From Escallonia rubra (Eukaryota > Streptophyta > Magnoliopsida > Escalloniales > Escalloniaceae), in the NCBI GenBank assembly GCA_033065855.1, contig JAVXUO010002370.1, forward strand, positions 496,001 to 560,000: 64,000 bases of DNA, written 5' to 3'. Below the pieces are notes generated by a model. That model was not told the origin of the DNA, searched no databases, and worked only from the letters and a program-made list of their open reading frames with translations. The position numbers were made by a program, and so were the translations under genes. Below, piece after piece: positions 38,801 through 45,119 of the stretch. Position 1 is the stretch's first letter. Every line of letters begins with the position of its first letter.

Positions 38801-40393
38801 TTTAGTCCCCAAGCCCGAATTTCTTGTTCCGGATGATTAGAAGCCTAAATTGGGAATTTATAGTCAAAATGGGTTTTCTTGTTTCTCACATGTTAATAGT
38901 TAATTAACCCTAAGATAAGATGGTGACTCGAAGTTAGACCTTCCCGGGTCCACAAAATTATTGAAAGTGGTTCGCTATACAATCCGATGATCACTAACTT
39001 GTATAGCCCAAGCACACCTAACTTCTGGCTAGCTCAAAATTCCTTCATGCCATTATCGCTCATAACAGCCTTTCTTGTTCCGGTCACTTCAATTCTGCCG
39101 ATACGTTTGTCCTTGCTCACATTATGGACAAGTAGGAGTCTAACTTTGCCGACCTTGTACCAAGATCATGGTTCATGCCTTTGACAGACACAGCCCTCTC
39201 TTGGCTCTTAACCAAGATCATCCATATGTTTAGAATTTGTGGGCTGCAACATGACCTAGTCGAAGGCTAATGATCCTCAAGACAAGATGCAACTTATAAT
39301 GATTTCCAACATTAACACCAATCATGCAGATACCATCAAACGAAAGAGACCAGTATAACCCCAAAGATCTCATTACACATACTGCTAAATAAGTAAACAG
39401 AGTATCAAGAAAGGCAAAGTCCGTACCTTGTGGATTAGGTTGTCCTTCTTCAGTATGTATAATAAAACAGTACCGAAAATTCTCGACTCCAAGACCCAGG
39501 CAAATACTTTGACTAGAAGTCCAGCCATACGAGGAGCTGTTCAGCAAACATGAAGTCAGCAGGCAGCCGTAACATAAGCGAAAACCGGTTCATAATAAGT
39601 ATAAATGACAATCTGTTGGCTAGTTGAGGTGCTAAGAGTCTGTTGGCGCAGCGCTAACACTAAGAAATCCAAATAAGACTCTAGCCTGGTTTTAAGGTAA
39701 GGGAAGGCTACCATCTATTGTGTTGCTCCAGTGGCATCTGATGGAGAGTAAGAGAGGTGTTTAGGTAATGCTGCGGTTACACTCTTCAAACAACATATCC
39801 AATCCAGCCATGAACTTAAACTAATGACGATGGTTTGCATAAAAGTGTTTGCATCTCTAGATGTCAAAATTTACTGCGAATCACTAGTCCAATTTAGATT
39901 TTCAAATGTAGTGAAATGATCATATTTGTCGGCAGCAAGAAAAGTGATTCACTGCAAAAATATGAATCTTATATCAGAATGCTAATGGCCAAGCAAATTT
40001 TGGCTTTTGCCAGCGCAAAGTACAACTATAATGGGATAAAGACACAGCCTGCAGGGGCTGAACGCTTCAATAAATAGTTCTATCAAGTTTTTTGCTAGAA
40101 AAGGTCTGACAACAAAAATCTTATTGTCGGCAGGTTATGCATAAGAACTACTATTAGCAATACCCGTAATCATGTAATTCAACACCCAAAATTATGTACT
40201 AATTTCAATAATTAACCTTAAAATTTTGAATAATTCCCAGTTACCAACTCCGCATAAAATAAAATCCATCCACTTTAAATCTTAAATCCAAACCTTTGAC
40301 ATTGGCTCTGAGATAGAATTCGTCACTCTGAGGGCCAAGATTAACATCTGCCACGGGCTTATAAATCGCGCCTTTGGCTTTGAAAAATTCCAT
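7916..40393 (-). CDS. FAAH: Fatty acid amide hydrolase (20 exons, complete)
   Basis: Plant FAAH is a membrane-associated serine hydrolase of the amidase-signature family. It cleaves N-acylethanolamines to a free fatty acid and ethanolamine. The exons, in coding order, are 40294-40393, 39427-39536, 27984-28044, 27709-27893, 27321-27450, 25428-25505, 25153-25300, 24783-24895, 24162-24237, 23990-24061, 23862-23913, 23195-23266, 22993-23073, 22735-22838, 22533-22625, 12341-12409, 12031-12095, 11785-11846, 11601-11696 and 7916-7978. They total 1830 nt and encode 609 residues, close to the roughly 607 of the Arabidopsis enzyme. Every junction is GT-AG and keeps phase, with no internal stop. The catalytic triad is present: Lys210 (VAIKDE), Ser286 in the GGSSSGS signature, and nucleophile Ser310 in DGGGSVR, with Arg312 two residues on. 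The N-terminal hydrophobic segment (about 34-66) matches the membrane-cap region. Family assignment is firm; substrate preference is inferred. Confidence 0.93.
8245..8790 (+). pseudogene. Gene fragment with acidic DPEEDP repeats
   Basis: This lies inside FAAH intron 19, antisense to it. A block after a TTTTGCAG acceptor (8448-8518) and a second block from about 8610 read in the plus direction. The second encodes five or more Asp-Pro-Glu-Glu units ([12 protein letters not shown] type). An in-frame stop lies before the acidic run, and there is no start or continuous frame. It looks like a captured or decayed fragment of a gene for an acidic nuclear-type protein. I cannot name the parent. The Ser-Gly-rich frame on the opposite strand is its shadow. 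Confidence 0.35.
8371..8389. repeat. Poly(C) tract, 19 bases
   Basis: Uninterrupted run of C on the plus strand within FAAH intron 19. Confidence 0.95.
8791..10794. other. FAAH: FAAH intron 19 interior, no gene
   Basis: Several frames of 60-129 codons occur (for example 10151-10540, plus). None shows a domain, splice logic or a homologous partner. The text around 10020-10080 and the codon-poor frames suggest a degraded mobile element, but no termini were identified. Confidence 0.4.
10795..10880. repeat. 38-bp tandem duplication
   Basis: The unit beginning CCTCGAGGTTTAGC and containing AGAGGGCCTTG occurs twice, at 10795 and 10833, plus a partial third copy at 10872. Confidence 0.8.
11107..11247. 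mobile_element. 141-bp MITE with 10-bp target duplication
   Basis: The flanks TTGATTAAAT (11097-11106 and 11248-11257) are identical direct repeats. The ends are inverted (ATGCTATTT on the left, AAATAGCAT on the right). Inner arms around CGCTAAAAG and CTTTTAGCG extend the palindrome over most of the element, so it can fold into a hairpin. A 9-10 bp duplication suggests Mutator-type mobilisation. It sits in FAAH intron 19. Confidence 0.85.
11417..11487. mobile_element. 71-bp hairpin MITE (family M1)
   Basis: Inverted arms of 30 bases (11417-11446 and 11458-11487) match at 27 positions and begin AGATCAAGATC. The related, longer element is at 13228-13392. It lies in FAAH intron 19, about 110 bp from exon 19. 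Confidence 0.8.
11601..11696 (-). CDS. FAAH: FAAH exon 19
   Basis: Encodes residues 558-589 (starts [13 protein letters not shown]), the conserved amidase C-terminal segment with the GKPWSE motif. It is 32 whole codons, with a GT donor immediately before 11601. Confidence 0.93.
11785..11846 (-). CDS. FAAH: FAAH exon 18
   Basis: Encodes residues 537-557, including [11 protein letters not shown], a conserved amidase stretch near the substrate channel. Confidence 0.93.
12031..12095 (-). CDS. FAAH: FAAH exon 17
   Basis: Encodes residues 515-536. It continues the TPTTG motif split across introns 16 and 17 into a variable loop. Confidence 0.9.
12341..12409 (-). CDS. FAAH: FAAH exon 16
   Basis: Encodes residues 492-514, with the strongly conserved [10 protein letters not shown]. 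Its acceptor closes the 10.1-kb intron 15. Confidence 0.93.
13134..13150. repeat. Poly(G) tract, 17 bases
   Basis: Uninterrupted run of G on the plus strand in FAAH intron 15. Confidence 0.95.
13228..13392. mobile_element. 165-bp MITE (family M1, longer copy)
   Basis: The ends (GGATCAGGATCCTCTGCTG on the left and its degenerate complement on the right) match family M1 at 11417-11487. A second inner inverted pair surrounds CGCTAAAT/TAGCGAC. It lies in FAAH intron 15. Confidence 0.75.
14061..14070 (+). promoter_or_regulatory. TATA box of the 5' LTR
   Basis: TTATAAATAG lies about 200 bp before the LTR end, as expected for a short R/U5. Confidence 0.5.
14269..14286 (+). other. Primer-binding site, plus-strand Tat-like element
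   Basis: TGACGACTCTGCTAAGGA follows the LTR end CGTCACA by one base. It is a slightly mutated version of TGGCGACTCTGCTAGGGA found at 61555-61572 (minus). This type is known from Tat/Ogre elements (tRNA-Arg primer, from general knowledge). Confidence 0.75.
17420..17840 (+). repeat. Degenerate tandem array, about 120-bp units
   Basis: Three to four copies share phrases such as CATTTGCATT, ATCATCTGCATG and GACAGT, then TGATAATGTCT. The array is inside the Tat-like element and has no coding potential. Confidence 0.65.
18000..19740 (+). repeat. Large degenerate tandem array, about 75-80-bp units
   Basis: More than 20 diverged copies of a unit with CGACCAATC, TTGTTACTGTTGGCTCCGGC and TTCTAG, spaced about 75-80 bp. 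The array ends about 230 bp before the 3' LTR. The same unit occurs in reverse at 52620-53470 beside another LTR of this family, so it belongs to the element's 3' untranslated region. Confidence 0.85.
19965..21272 (+). mobile_element. 3' LTR of the Tat-like element
   Basis: It starts after a purine-rich GAGGGGTTATA at about 19965 (AGAGACCCCATTTT resembles TGTAGACACCCC at 52438). TATA (CTATATAAC) is at 20451-20459. It ends GGCGGTTCGTCA at 21272. Its length of about 1.3 kb equals the LTR at 61574-62825. Confidence 0.7.
21550..22140. mobile_element. Possible small DNA element in FAAH intron 15
   Basis: The right part (CGTTTACCAACAGGACCCTAAGAGC, in short phrases) is typical of non-autonomous DNA transposon ends, and a similar GGGTCCAATTTG start occurs near 57768. 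Internal frames on both strands (21686-21964) overlap and look like chance. The boundaries are not defined. Confidence 0.3.
22533..22625 (-). CDS. FAAH: FAAH exon 15
   Basis: Encodes residues 461-491, with [20 protein letters not shown], a conserved helix. It is the last exon before the 10.1-kb intron 15. Confidence 0.93.
   Translation of the reverse strand, partial: GYGRSRVGCKGSTCCIRCLQQQGLFECPEN
22735..22838 (-). CDS. FAAH: FAAH exon 14
   Basis: Encodes residues 427-460 ([20 protein letters not shown]). The acceptor is TTTAAAG, weaker than its neighbours but required by frame and homology. Confidence 0.9.
22993..23073 (-). CDS. FAAH: FAAH exon 13
   Basis: Encodes residues 400-426, starting WFND, with 27 whole codons. 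Confidence 0.92.
23195..23266 (-). CDS. FAAH: FAAH exon 12
   Basis: Encodes residues 376-399, with 24 whole codons. It is a variable part of the family, accepted on splice sites and phase. Confidence 0.88.
23862..23913 (-). CDS. FAAH: FAAH exon 11
   Basis: Encodes residues 358-375 (YAAISGH). The acceptor TTTTCCAG at 23914 was chosen over a GCAG eight bases further in, because only it keeps phase. Confidence 0.9.
23990..24061 (-). CDS. FAAH: FAAH exon 10
   Basis: Encodes residues 334-357 ([15 protein letters not shown]), matching the conserved GPLA..EDA segment of amidases, here with GILA. Confidence 0.92.
24162..24237 (-). CDS. FAAH: FAAH exon 9 (nucleophile Ser310)
   Basis: Encodes residues 309-333. 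It begins within the DGGGS motif and supplies the nucleophile Ser310, Arg312 and the [10 protein letters not shown] segment. Confidence 0.95.
24783..24895 (-). CDS. FAAH: FAAH exon 8 (amidase signature)
   Basis: Encodes residues 271-308, with [14 protein letters not shown], the amidase signature that contains the bridging Ser286, followed by ALGVDGGG. Confidence 0.96.
25153..25300 (-). CDS. FAAH: FAAH exon 7
   Basis: Encodes residues 222-270, with [17 protein letters not shown], a hallmark of amidase-signature enzymes. Confidence 0.95.
25428..25505 (-). CDS. FAAH: FAAH exon 6 (catalytic Lys210)
   Basis: Encodes residues 196-221 ([16 protein letters not shown]). Lys210 is the base of the Ser-Ser-Lys triad. 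Confidence 0.95.
25506..27320 (-). other. FAAH: FAAH intron 5 (1.8 kb)
   Basis: No coding or mobile-element structure was recognised. Short frames here (for example 26066-26281 and 27055-27240) are not supported. Confidence 0.6.
27321..27450 (-). CDS. FAAH: FAAH exon 5
   Basis: Encodes residues 153-195 ([12 protein letters not shown] to [10 protein letters not shown]), the helical region before the catalytic lysine. Confidence 0.93.
27709..27893 (-). CDS. FAAH: FAAH exon 4
   Basis: Encodes residues 91-152, the longest exon, ending at [17 protein letters not shown] matches the family's conserved Y/F-R-Y/W-x-I-x-DY-A-AY region. Confidence 0.92.
27984..28044 (-). CDS. FAAH: FAAH exon 3
   Basis: Encodes residues 71-90 ([20 protein letters not shown]). 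Its acceptor closes the 11.4-kb intron 2. Confidence 0.92.
28290..29601 (+). pseudogene. Ty1/copia gag-protease relic (5' part)
   Basis: It lies in FAAH intron 2, antisense to FAAH. The frame fragments read as a copia gag ([17 protein letters not shown], later KELWDDLN), a degraded lysine-rich zinc-knuckle region near 28985-29035, and the start of an aspartic protease. In that protease the expected DSGA/TT is RATNHI after WRIDP, so the catalytic site is lost. Stops and frameshifts are frequent. The element is cut by the insertion at 29602 and resumes at 30844. Confidence 0.8.
29602..30834. mobile_element. 1233-bp Mutator-like TIR element inside the copia relic
   Basis: The termini are inverted: GGGTTAATTAC on the left, and GGGTAAATTAC read on the opposite strand at the right. 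Both continue into CCCCTGAGGTTT and ACCCTAAATTACACACGG-type blocks. The flanking 9-mers TTTTGAAAA (29593-29601) and TTTAGAAAA (30835-30843) differ at one base, fitting a 9-bp target duplication. The interior has no transposase but contains an internal duplication (about 29985-30165 and 30340-30475; CGACGAGACGCC in both) and CT/GA tracts. Frames on both strands are probably not genes. Confidence 0.85.
30844..31320 (+). pseudogene. Ty1/copia integrase relic (continues from 29601)
   Basis: Broken frames read as the copia integrase core: [29 protein letters not shown], and later [15 protein letters not shown], the usual C-terminal end of the core. Several stops are present. It is abruptly replaced by gypsy sequence at about 31321. 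Confidence 0.75.
31321..33411 (+). pseudogene. Tekay-like Ty3/gypsy pol relic: RT end, RNase H, integrase, chromodomain
   Basis: The order is: end of reverse transcriptase; RNase H ([40 protein letters not shown]) with a frameshift near 31690; integrase ([29 protein letters not shown]) in a 235-codon frame at 32195-32902; and a chromodomain-like end ([16 protein letters not shown], 33205-33380). The integrase core has [13 protein letters not shown]. The usual first catalytic Asp (MDF) is Asn here, so the enzyme would be dead. A purine-rich tract (GTAGGGGAGGA) precedes the LTR. Gag, protease and most of RT are missing. Confidence 0.88.
33412..35306 (+). mobile_element. 3' LTR of the Tekay-like gypsy element (1895 bp)
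   Basis: It begins TGTAAGACCCC just after the polypurine tract and ends GGGGTCATGACA, so the termini are inverted copies (TGT..GACCCC and GGGGTC..ACA). No matching 5' LTR is present in the window. A pyrimidine-rich stretch and GTCAGGTAATTAAGC near 34925-34965 match the style of the other LTR ends. It lies in FAAH intron 2. Confidence 0.85.
35381..37400 (+). pseudogene. Second Ty1/copia relic (LTR-like ends and integrase fragment)
   Basis: TGTTAGATTTTTATAGTAC (35386) and TGTTAGAACTTTTAAAG (36323) start two related stretches that share GAGGCCTAATCCA, like two LTR starts. From 36860 to 37280 broken frames give a copia integrase core ([29 protein letters not shown]). Stops and frameshifts make it non-functional. 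The exact LTR boundaries are uncertain. Confidence 0.65.
37700..38981 (+). mobile_element. Tat/Ogre-type LTR (end) in FAAH intron 2
   Basis: The last 220 bp (GGGTGCCTAACACCTTCCC, then AAGATAAGATGGTGACTCG and GTGGTTCGCTATACA) match the ends of the LTRs at 14267, 21272, 48096 and 61574. The start is approximate, set by the family length of about 1.3 kb. No clear primer-binding site follows, so it may be a solo LTR or a 3' LTR. Confidence 0.55.
39427..39536 (-). CDS. FAAH: FAAH exon 2
   Basis: Encodes residues 34-70 ([20 protein letters not shown]), the hydrophobic N-terminal segment. It was found because its last codons join in phase to exon 3, 11.4 kb away. Confidence 0.92.
40294..40393 (-). 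CDS. FAAH: FAAH exon 1
   Basis: Starts ATGGAATTTTTC and encodes residues 1-33 ([20 protein letters not shown]), matching plant FAAH N-termini. It ends in phase 1, completed by CT of exon 2. No in-frame ATG was seen upstream in the short leader. Confidence 0.9.
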
Positions 40394-40525
40394 ATTGAGA
40401 ACCCAAAAGTAGAATTGTCACAAAGCAGAGCAGTATATGGATCGCCCTCTCTGTGTTTATGTTTATTAAGAGGGTTTGTACAGAGGGAACAAGAATGTGA
40501 TACTCTAAAAAACAGATACATTCAG

Positions 40526-40558
40526 CTTATATATAATATACACACACACACACACAAA
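40526..40558 (-). promoter_or_regulatory. FAAH: TATA-like box and (GT)n tract of the FAAH promoter
   Basis: The minus strand reads TATATATAAG at 40526-40535, about 135 bp before the ATG, which would place the start site near 40500. Immediately upstream (40540-40558) is a GT repeat on the minus strand. This is inferred from position only. Confidence 0.45.
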
Positions 40559-41039
40559 CAAATATACACACAACAAACGCAGGAAGTAAAAAGGGTAGAG
40601 ACTAGAGACAGAGTAGGAGGCGGAGAAGGCTAGAAAGATGGATTATTAATTAAATAAAGCTCAAATAGATACAATATGTTTGCAACTGGTTCCATAAATG
40701 GTGTCGTTTTCAAGTGAAGTGGGTTTTGGCAGGATTTCTTGTGAATTAGGTTTGGCAGGATCAAAGGCTTTTCTGTCTTTCTTGGGTGGTTTTTTTTCCG
40801 GGGAAAGTTGGTTAGAAAGTTTCATGGTGGGGTCCTCGAAATAATTCTACCGTGACGTCGTCCCGAAGGGTTTTCACTGATTGAAACGGGACTTGAAGAG
40901 CTCCATCAATTATTGTAACGCAAGGTCCCCCTTAAGAGGCCCATTTCAGCTGTCAAATGGACGGACGGGGCCACAAGCGAATTGGGTTTGGCAGGATTTC
41001 TAGGTCCACATCCCCCACGGGATTATTTAGAGTTGTCAA

Positions 41040-41230
41040 AGGGCCGGGCTTGGGCCGGCCCAGCCCAAGCCCATCGGGCCTGCTGTGGGGCCGGGCCAGG
41101 GCCGGGCCAGTGGGGCTGCCAACCGGGCCGGGCCGGGCCGGGCCTGCCGAAGGGAAACCTAGGCCCAGTCCAGGCCCTGGCCCTAGGCCCAATATTTAGG
41201 GCCGGGCTTGGGCCGGGCCCGGGCCCAAAA
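41040..41230. repeat. Left subterminal GGGCC-rich array of the hAT element
   Basis: Many copies of GGGCCGGGC-like words and their complement. Such clusters near hAT ends are usual sites for transposase binding (family knowledge). Frames through it (Gly-Pro-rich) are artefacts. Confidence 0.8.
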
Positions 41231-41614
41231 CTTTTTTTTTTTTCTTATTATTCAATTTCATCTCTAGCCTCTAGGCAATATTCACAATTTAACGAACCTA
41301 ATCTTGGTGAGCTTTATTAATATGTTAAACATTTTCATACTCTTCTTGGTGAGCTTTATTAATAAAATCTTAACACATAACAATTTATATAGAAAAATAA
41401 TAAATGTGTTCATAGGCCCTCCTCCTTTATCCGGGCTTGGACCGGCTGCTTGTAAACAAACAGGCGAAGTTACCTATTTTTTTATATATACAAAAAAATA
41501 TATATCTTGCGTGTAAAAAATTATTTTATATATATGGAAAAAAGTATATTTTGTGAAAAAATTTATTCTTAAAACTCTAACAATCAAAATAATAATGCAT
41601 GTCTATCCAAAATA

Positions 41615-43657
41615 TCAGCAATCAAAGATCAAGAAATCTGCAACGTCAACCAAAAGGATCAAAAGAGGAAAATAAAAACAAATTACCTGATCATCCGGAA
41701 GTACTTCAATATCCGAGTCACTGCTCTTCCTATCATCAATCGATTTATCTTGCTCGCGGTATTTCGCATCAAGATAATCCTTCCAACATACACATAGCTC
41801 GAGCGACTCGGGGTTAAGACGACTCCTCCTGTCATCCAAAACCCTCCCGCTTGCTGAAAATGCCGACTCTGAAGCAACCGTGGAGGCTTGCACTGGCAGT
41901 ACATCCCGTGCAATTTGGGATAAAGTTTTATACATGTTTTGATTTTGTTTCCAAAAATTTAACAAATTAAAATTAATCTGTTCTTGCCTTGATAAATCAG
42001 AATAATGATCAGTATTTGCATATACACCAATCTCATTAAAAGAGGAAAAATTATACGAACCTCCCGAATTAGAAGTACCTTCACCTGGTAGTTGTCTTGC
42101 TACTAGATGTTCAAAGCCTTGAAGGTATGGCGCATAATACCTCTCAGCAGTGGATGATGATGTAGCTCGCACGCGCACGTCAGCAGAATTACGATAGAGG
42201 TTGAACAAGTCCTCAAACCTCTTGCTCACTTTTGCTGTGAGCAAGGTTGTGTCATCTGCTGTGTAGCGCATTAATTTCGATATCTCTTGTATCGAGGCGT
42301 TCACGCCATGCAACTTTAACCTAGGATCTAAACAAGTAGCCACAGTAAAAATAGCAGGCAGTTTCCTCCAATATTTATTAAATTTTTGATCCATCACTTG
42401 TACTATTTCCCTAAAGGGTCCTATATATCTCCATTTTGTTAACATTGTAGCCATCTTCAGAATTTCTATTACAGCGAGAGGAGAGGTGGGATAGTACGTA
42501 CCAGACAATAAATTGGTAGACGTGTAGAATACCTCCAAAAATTTAGCTAGGTATGTGGCCATCTGCCATTCCTCTTGAGTTGGCAAGCCGGCTGGGAACT
42601 GGGTTAGTAGAAAATGCGTGTAGACTTCTCGGTATGCCAGAATGTGTAAAAGCATGTGGTATGTAGAGTTCCACCTGTGGACCACATCTGTAACTGCTCT
42701 CCTGCGAGGCATATTATATTGAACACACAACGTTTTAAATTGTTGTGTTCTCAAACTCGAGCCATTAACATACGCTGTCATACCCCTCATTTTGAGCAGA
42801 ATATCTCCTGCAGCACCTAAACCATCTTTAACAATTAAGTTAATAATGTGACAAACACAACGAACATGAAATAATTCACCATCAAGTACAGGTTGAAGCG
42901 TCTCCTTTAAAGCTGCAACAGCAGCTTTATTATTAGAAGCATTATCAAAACTAACACTCATAATCTTATCCTTAATTTTAAATGTGTTGCATGCTTTTAA
43001 TATAAGAGTAGCAATGTTCATTCCATCGTGCGGATAAGGGAAGTGCTCGAAAGTGATGATTCTCTTGTGCATAACCCAATCTGCATCAATCCAATGAGCG
43101 GTCACACAAGAATAACTAACAAAAGTATAAGGAGATTGCCAAATATCAGAAGTAAGACTAACTTTACCGTCAAATTTATCGAAATAATCGATAAGGCGTG
43201 CTTTGGCAGCCTTGTACTGTCGGAGTGCATCGGACCTCGTTGTGTTTCTATGAACCTTTTTGTACAAAGGTTGAACGTAGGTGTTCATATATCTAGAGTG
43301 CTTAGGATTATCGGCAAAAGAAAAGGCTTGTTCATCGTGAATAACAAATTCAGCGAGACCGTCTCTTTGCTCTCGCTGATTATAAACAAATAACTTACCG
43401 TCAAAAGATAATTGCGTTTGGGTAGGTTCGACGTGGCCTTGTCGAGGTGCACACTGAGGGTAATGCCTGTTAAGATGTCCATTACCACTACCAGTCGAAA
43501 ATAATTTAAGACAGTACTTACATTGAGCTTTTCGGATGTCGTCCACCGTAATTAAGTCGAAATGATTCCAACACTCGGCTTTCTTCTTTTTCCCCCTTTG
43601 GACTTCTGGCACGTTATCGGAGGCATTGCTCGGCCCTTCTTCATCATGACCAGGCAT
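41615..43657 (-). CDS. hAT transposase, 680 residues, upstream in-frame stop
   Basis: A BED-type zinc finger is at residues 30-70 (W30, Cys46, Cys49, His61, His65), followed by the hAT core with SFDNASNNKAAV and HIINLIVKDGL, RWNSTYHML near the middle, and the C-terminal dimerisation region with ASESAFSASGRVLDDRRS (about 590-612). The same frame continues upstream to an ATG at 43963 (basic, Ser/Pro-rich, 62 codons), but a single TGA at 43775-43777 breaks it. The ATG at 43657 may therefore be internal. At the 3' end a 49-bp candidate intron (41638-41686) would replace the odd hydrophobic tail with a short one ending at 41629. It is probably nearly intact but disabled unless the stop is bypassed. 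Confidence 0.9.
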   Translation of the reverse strand: MPGHDEEGPSNASDNVPEVQRGKKKKAECWNHFDLITVDDIRKAQCKYCLKLFSTGSGNGHLNRHYPQCAPRQGHVEPTQTQLSFDGKLFVYNQREQRDGLAEFVIHDEQAFSFADNPKHSRYMNTYVQPLYKKVHRNTTRSDALRQYKAAKARLIDYFDKFDGKVSLTSDIWQSPYTFVSYSCVTAHWIDADWVMHKRIITFEHFPYPHDGMNIATLILKACNTFKIKDKIMSVSFDNASNNKAAVAALKETLQPVLDGELFHVRCVCHIINLIVKDGLGAAGDILLKMRGMTAYVNGSSLRTQQFKTLCVQYNMPRRRAVTDVVHRWNSTYHMLLHILAYREVYTHFLLTQFPAGLPTQEEWQMATYLAKFLEVFYTSTNLLSGTYYPTSPLAVIEILKMATMLTKWRYIGPFREIVQVMDQKFNKYWRKLPAIFTVATCLDPRLKLHGVNASIQEISKLMRYTADDTTLLTAKVSKRFEDLFNLYRNSADVRVRATSSSTAERYYAPYLQGFEHLVARQLPGEGTSNSGGSYNFSSFNEIGVYANTDHYSDLSRQEQINFNLLNFWKQNQNMYKTLSQIARDVLPVQASTVASESAFSASGRVLDDRRSRLNPESLELCVCWKDYLDAKYREQDKSIDDRKSSDSDIEVLPDDQVICFYFPLLILLVDVADFLIFDC

Positions 43658-43777
43658 AGGGTTGAGATTATGCCACTGAGTAGTAGCTTCGCCAACCGAG
43701 CTGCGTCCTTGACTATAATGCGGGGGGTCTTCATCAGGCGTGTATTCAAAATCTGGAATGTTTTGATTGAACTCTCA

Positions 43778-43963
43778 ATTGGCTTGGGTATCTATCATAG
43801 AGCCTGTACTCATTCGTCCACGAACGAATGGTTGTGTTGGTGCTTGGATTGGTGTTTCTGATGGCCGTGGCGCTGGCGCTTGTGCTGGTGGTGGTGCTTG
43901 CGATGATGATGATTTCTTTCGTGATGACGTTGCACGCCTCATTTTGTTCAATAATCCAGACAT
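43778..43963 (-). pseudogene. N-terminal transposase segment cut off by TGA
   Basis: Starts MSGLLNKMRRATSSRKK, a basic, possibly nuclear-targeting stretch, followed by a Pro/Gln-rich linker. It is in frame with the 680-residue frame downstream, separated only by the TGA at 43775-43777 and 39 open codons. Confidence 0.7.
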
Positions 43964-44569
43964 ATTTCACGCTAAACTTTGTAAGAGTAACTAAATACAC
44001 AATTATAAGAGTAGTAATAAGAAATAACAATTAAAAGAATGAACGAGTAACAAATATTAGAGAGTTAGTAATTAAAAAGAATTTAGCAAGACTAGTAATT
44101 AATAAACAATAGTAGTAATTAGTAAATACTAGTAGTAATTAAAAGAATGAACGAGTAACAAATATTAGAGAGTAAGAGTAATTAAAAAGAATTTAGCAAG
44201 ACTAGTAATTAATAAACAAGAGTACTAATTACTAAATACTAGTAGTAATTAGCAAGAGTAGTAATTGGAGAGGAAACTAGTAGCAAAGCTTGTTGTGAGA
44301 GTAAGAAGAGAGTAAGAAGATTGGTGTGAAAAATTGGAGAGAAATGGTGTGAATTTATAGATTTTAGAAACTTCACAAAAGACCAAAATACCCCTACAAA
44401 CTATCCGTTTATAGTTGTTGGGGAGGGTAAGAGTGTAAAGGAGTTGAAAAATATAGGTTAGACTAAAATACCCCCCAAACTAGCCGTTATATAGCTGTTG
44501 GGGGGGTAAAAGTGGAAGTTTGGAAAAGGGGGAGAAGAAAGGGGGGGAAAAGCAAAAGATTCAAAAAAA

Positions 44570-44850
44570 GTGGGGCCAAAACCGGGCCAAAATCCGGGCC
44601 GCAGACCGGGCCAGGGAACCAGGCCAAGCCCGGGCCGAAACCGGGCCGAAACAGAGCCGAAACCGGGCCGGGCCAAACTCGGGCCAAACCCGGGCCGTGC
44701 CGGGCCGGGCCTTTTTCCAGATTCTTCAGGCCTGGTCCAGGCCCAGGCCCCAGGCCCTATGTGTGCGGGCCGCTACTGTTCATCCACGGGGCCGGGCCAG
44801 CCCGGGCCAAAACCGGGCCGGGTCGGGCCAGCCCACGGGCCGCCCGGCCC
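44570..44850. repeat. Right subterminal GGGCC-rich array of the hAT element
   Basis: About 20 copies of ACCGGGCC/CCGGGCC words, in inverted orientation to the left array. Long overlapping frames here are not genes. Confidence 0.8.
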
Positions 44851-45119
44851 GTTTGACAACTCTAACGGGATAGACACCTAACTTGACGGAGGAGGGATCG
44901 TTTATCCGACTCAAACCTTAAAATATACTTTTAAGAAATATTTTTTGTACCTTTTTATTTCTTTTTGTTTTAATTCGTCATCAGTCACATTAAACTAAAC
45001 CGAAAATCAAAGAGTAAACAAAAACAACGACTGCAGTATCCATCAAAAGAGCAAGTCTTGAAAAAGCAATTTGGAAAATGCTAGGAAAAAAAATCAGAGA
45101 TAAAAACTAAACTAAGACT

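Larger units (their letters stand above)
41028..44864 (-). mobile_element. hAT transposon, 3.84 kb, nearly complete
   Basis: The ends are inverted: TAGAGTTGTCAAAGGGCCGGGC on the left (given to 22 bases as TAGAGTTGTCAAAG plus GGCCGGGC), and CCCGTTTGACAACTCTA on the right. Imperfect 8-mers ACGGGATT (41017-41024) and ACGGGATA (44865-44872) flank it, with three extra bases on the left. Both ends carry 200-300 bp of GGGCC/GGCCC-rich subterminal repeats. The transposase is on the minus strand inside. It lies about 0.5 kb upstream of the FAAH TATA-like box. Confidence 0.9.

Noticed and set aside
39230-39547. 105-codon minus-strand frame over FAAH exon 2
   Set aside because: It is a different frame from the coding one. 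Splicing at 39536 and 39427 gives the homologous peptide.
40282-40521. 79-codon minus-strand frame over FAAH exon 1
   Set aside because: It is in the wrong frame. The frame from the ATG at 40393 matches plant FAAH and joins exon 2 in phase.
40953-41320. Gly-Pro-rich frames on both strands
   Set aside because: They are products of the GGGCC subterminal array of the hAT element.
44458-44881. Five overlapping frames of 66-117 codons
   Set aside because: Same cause, at the right end of the hAT element.
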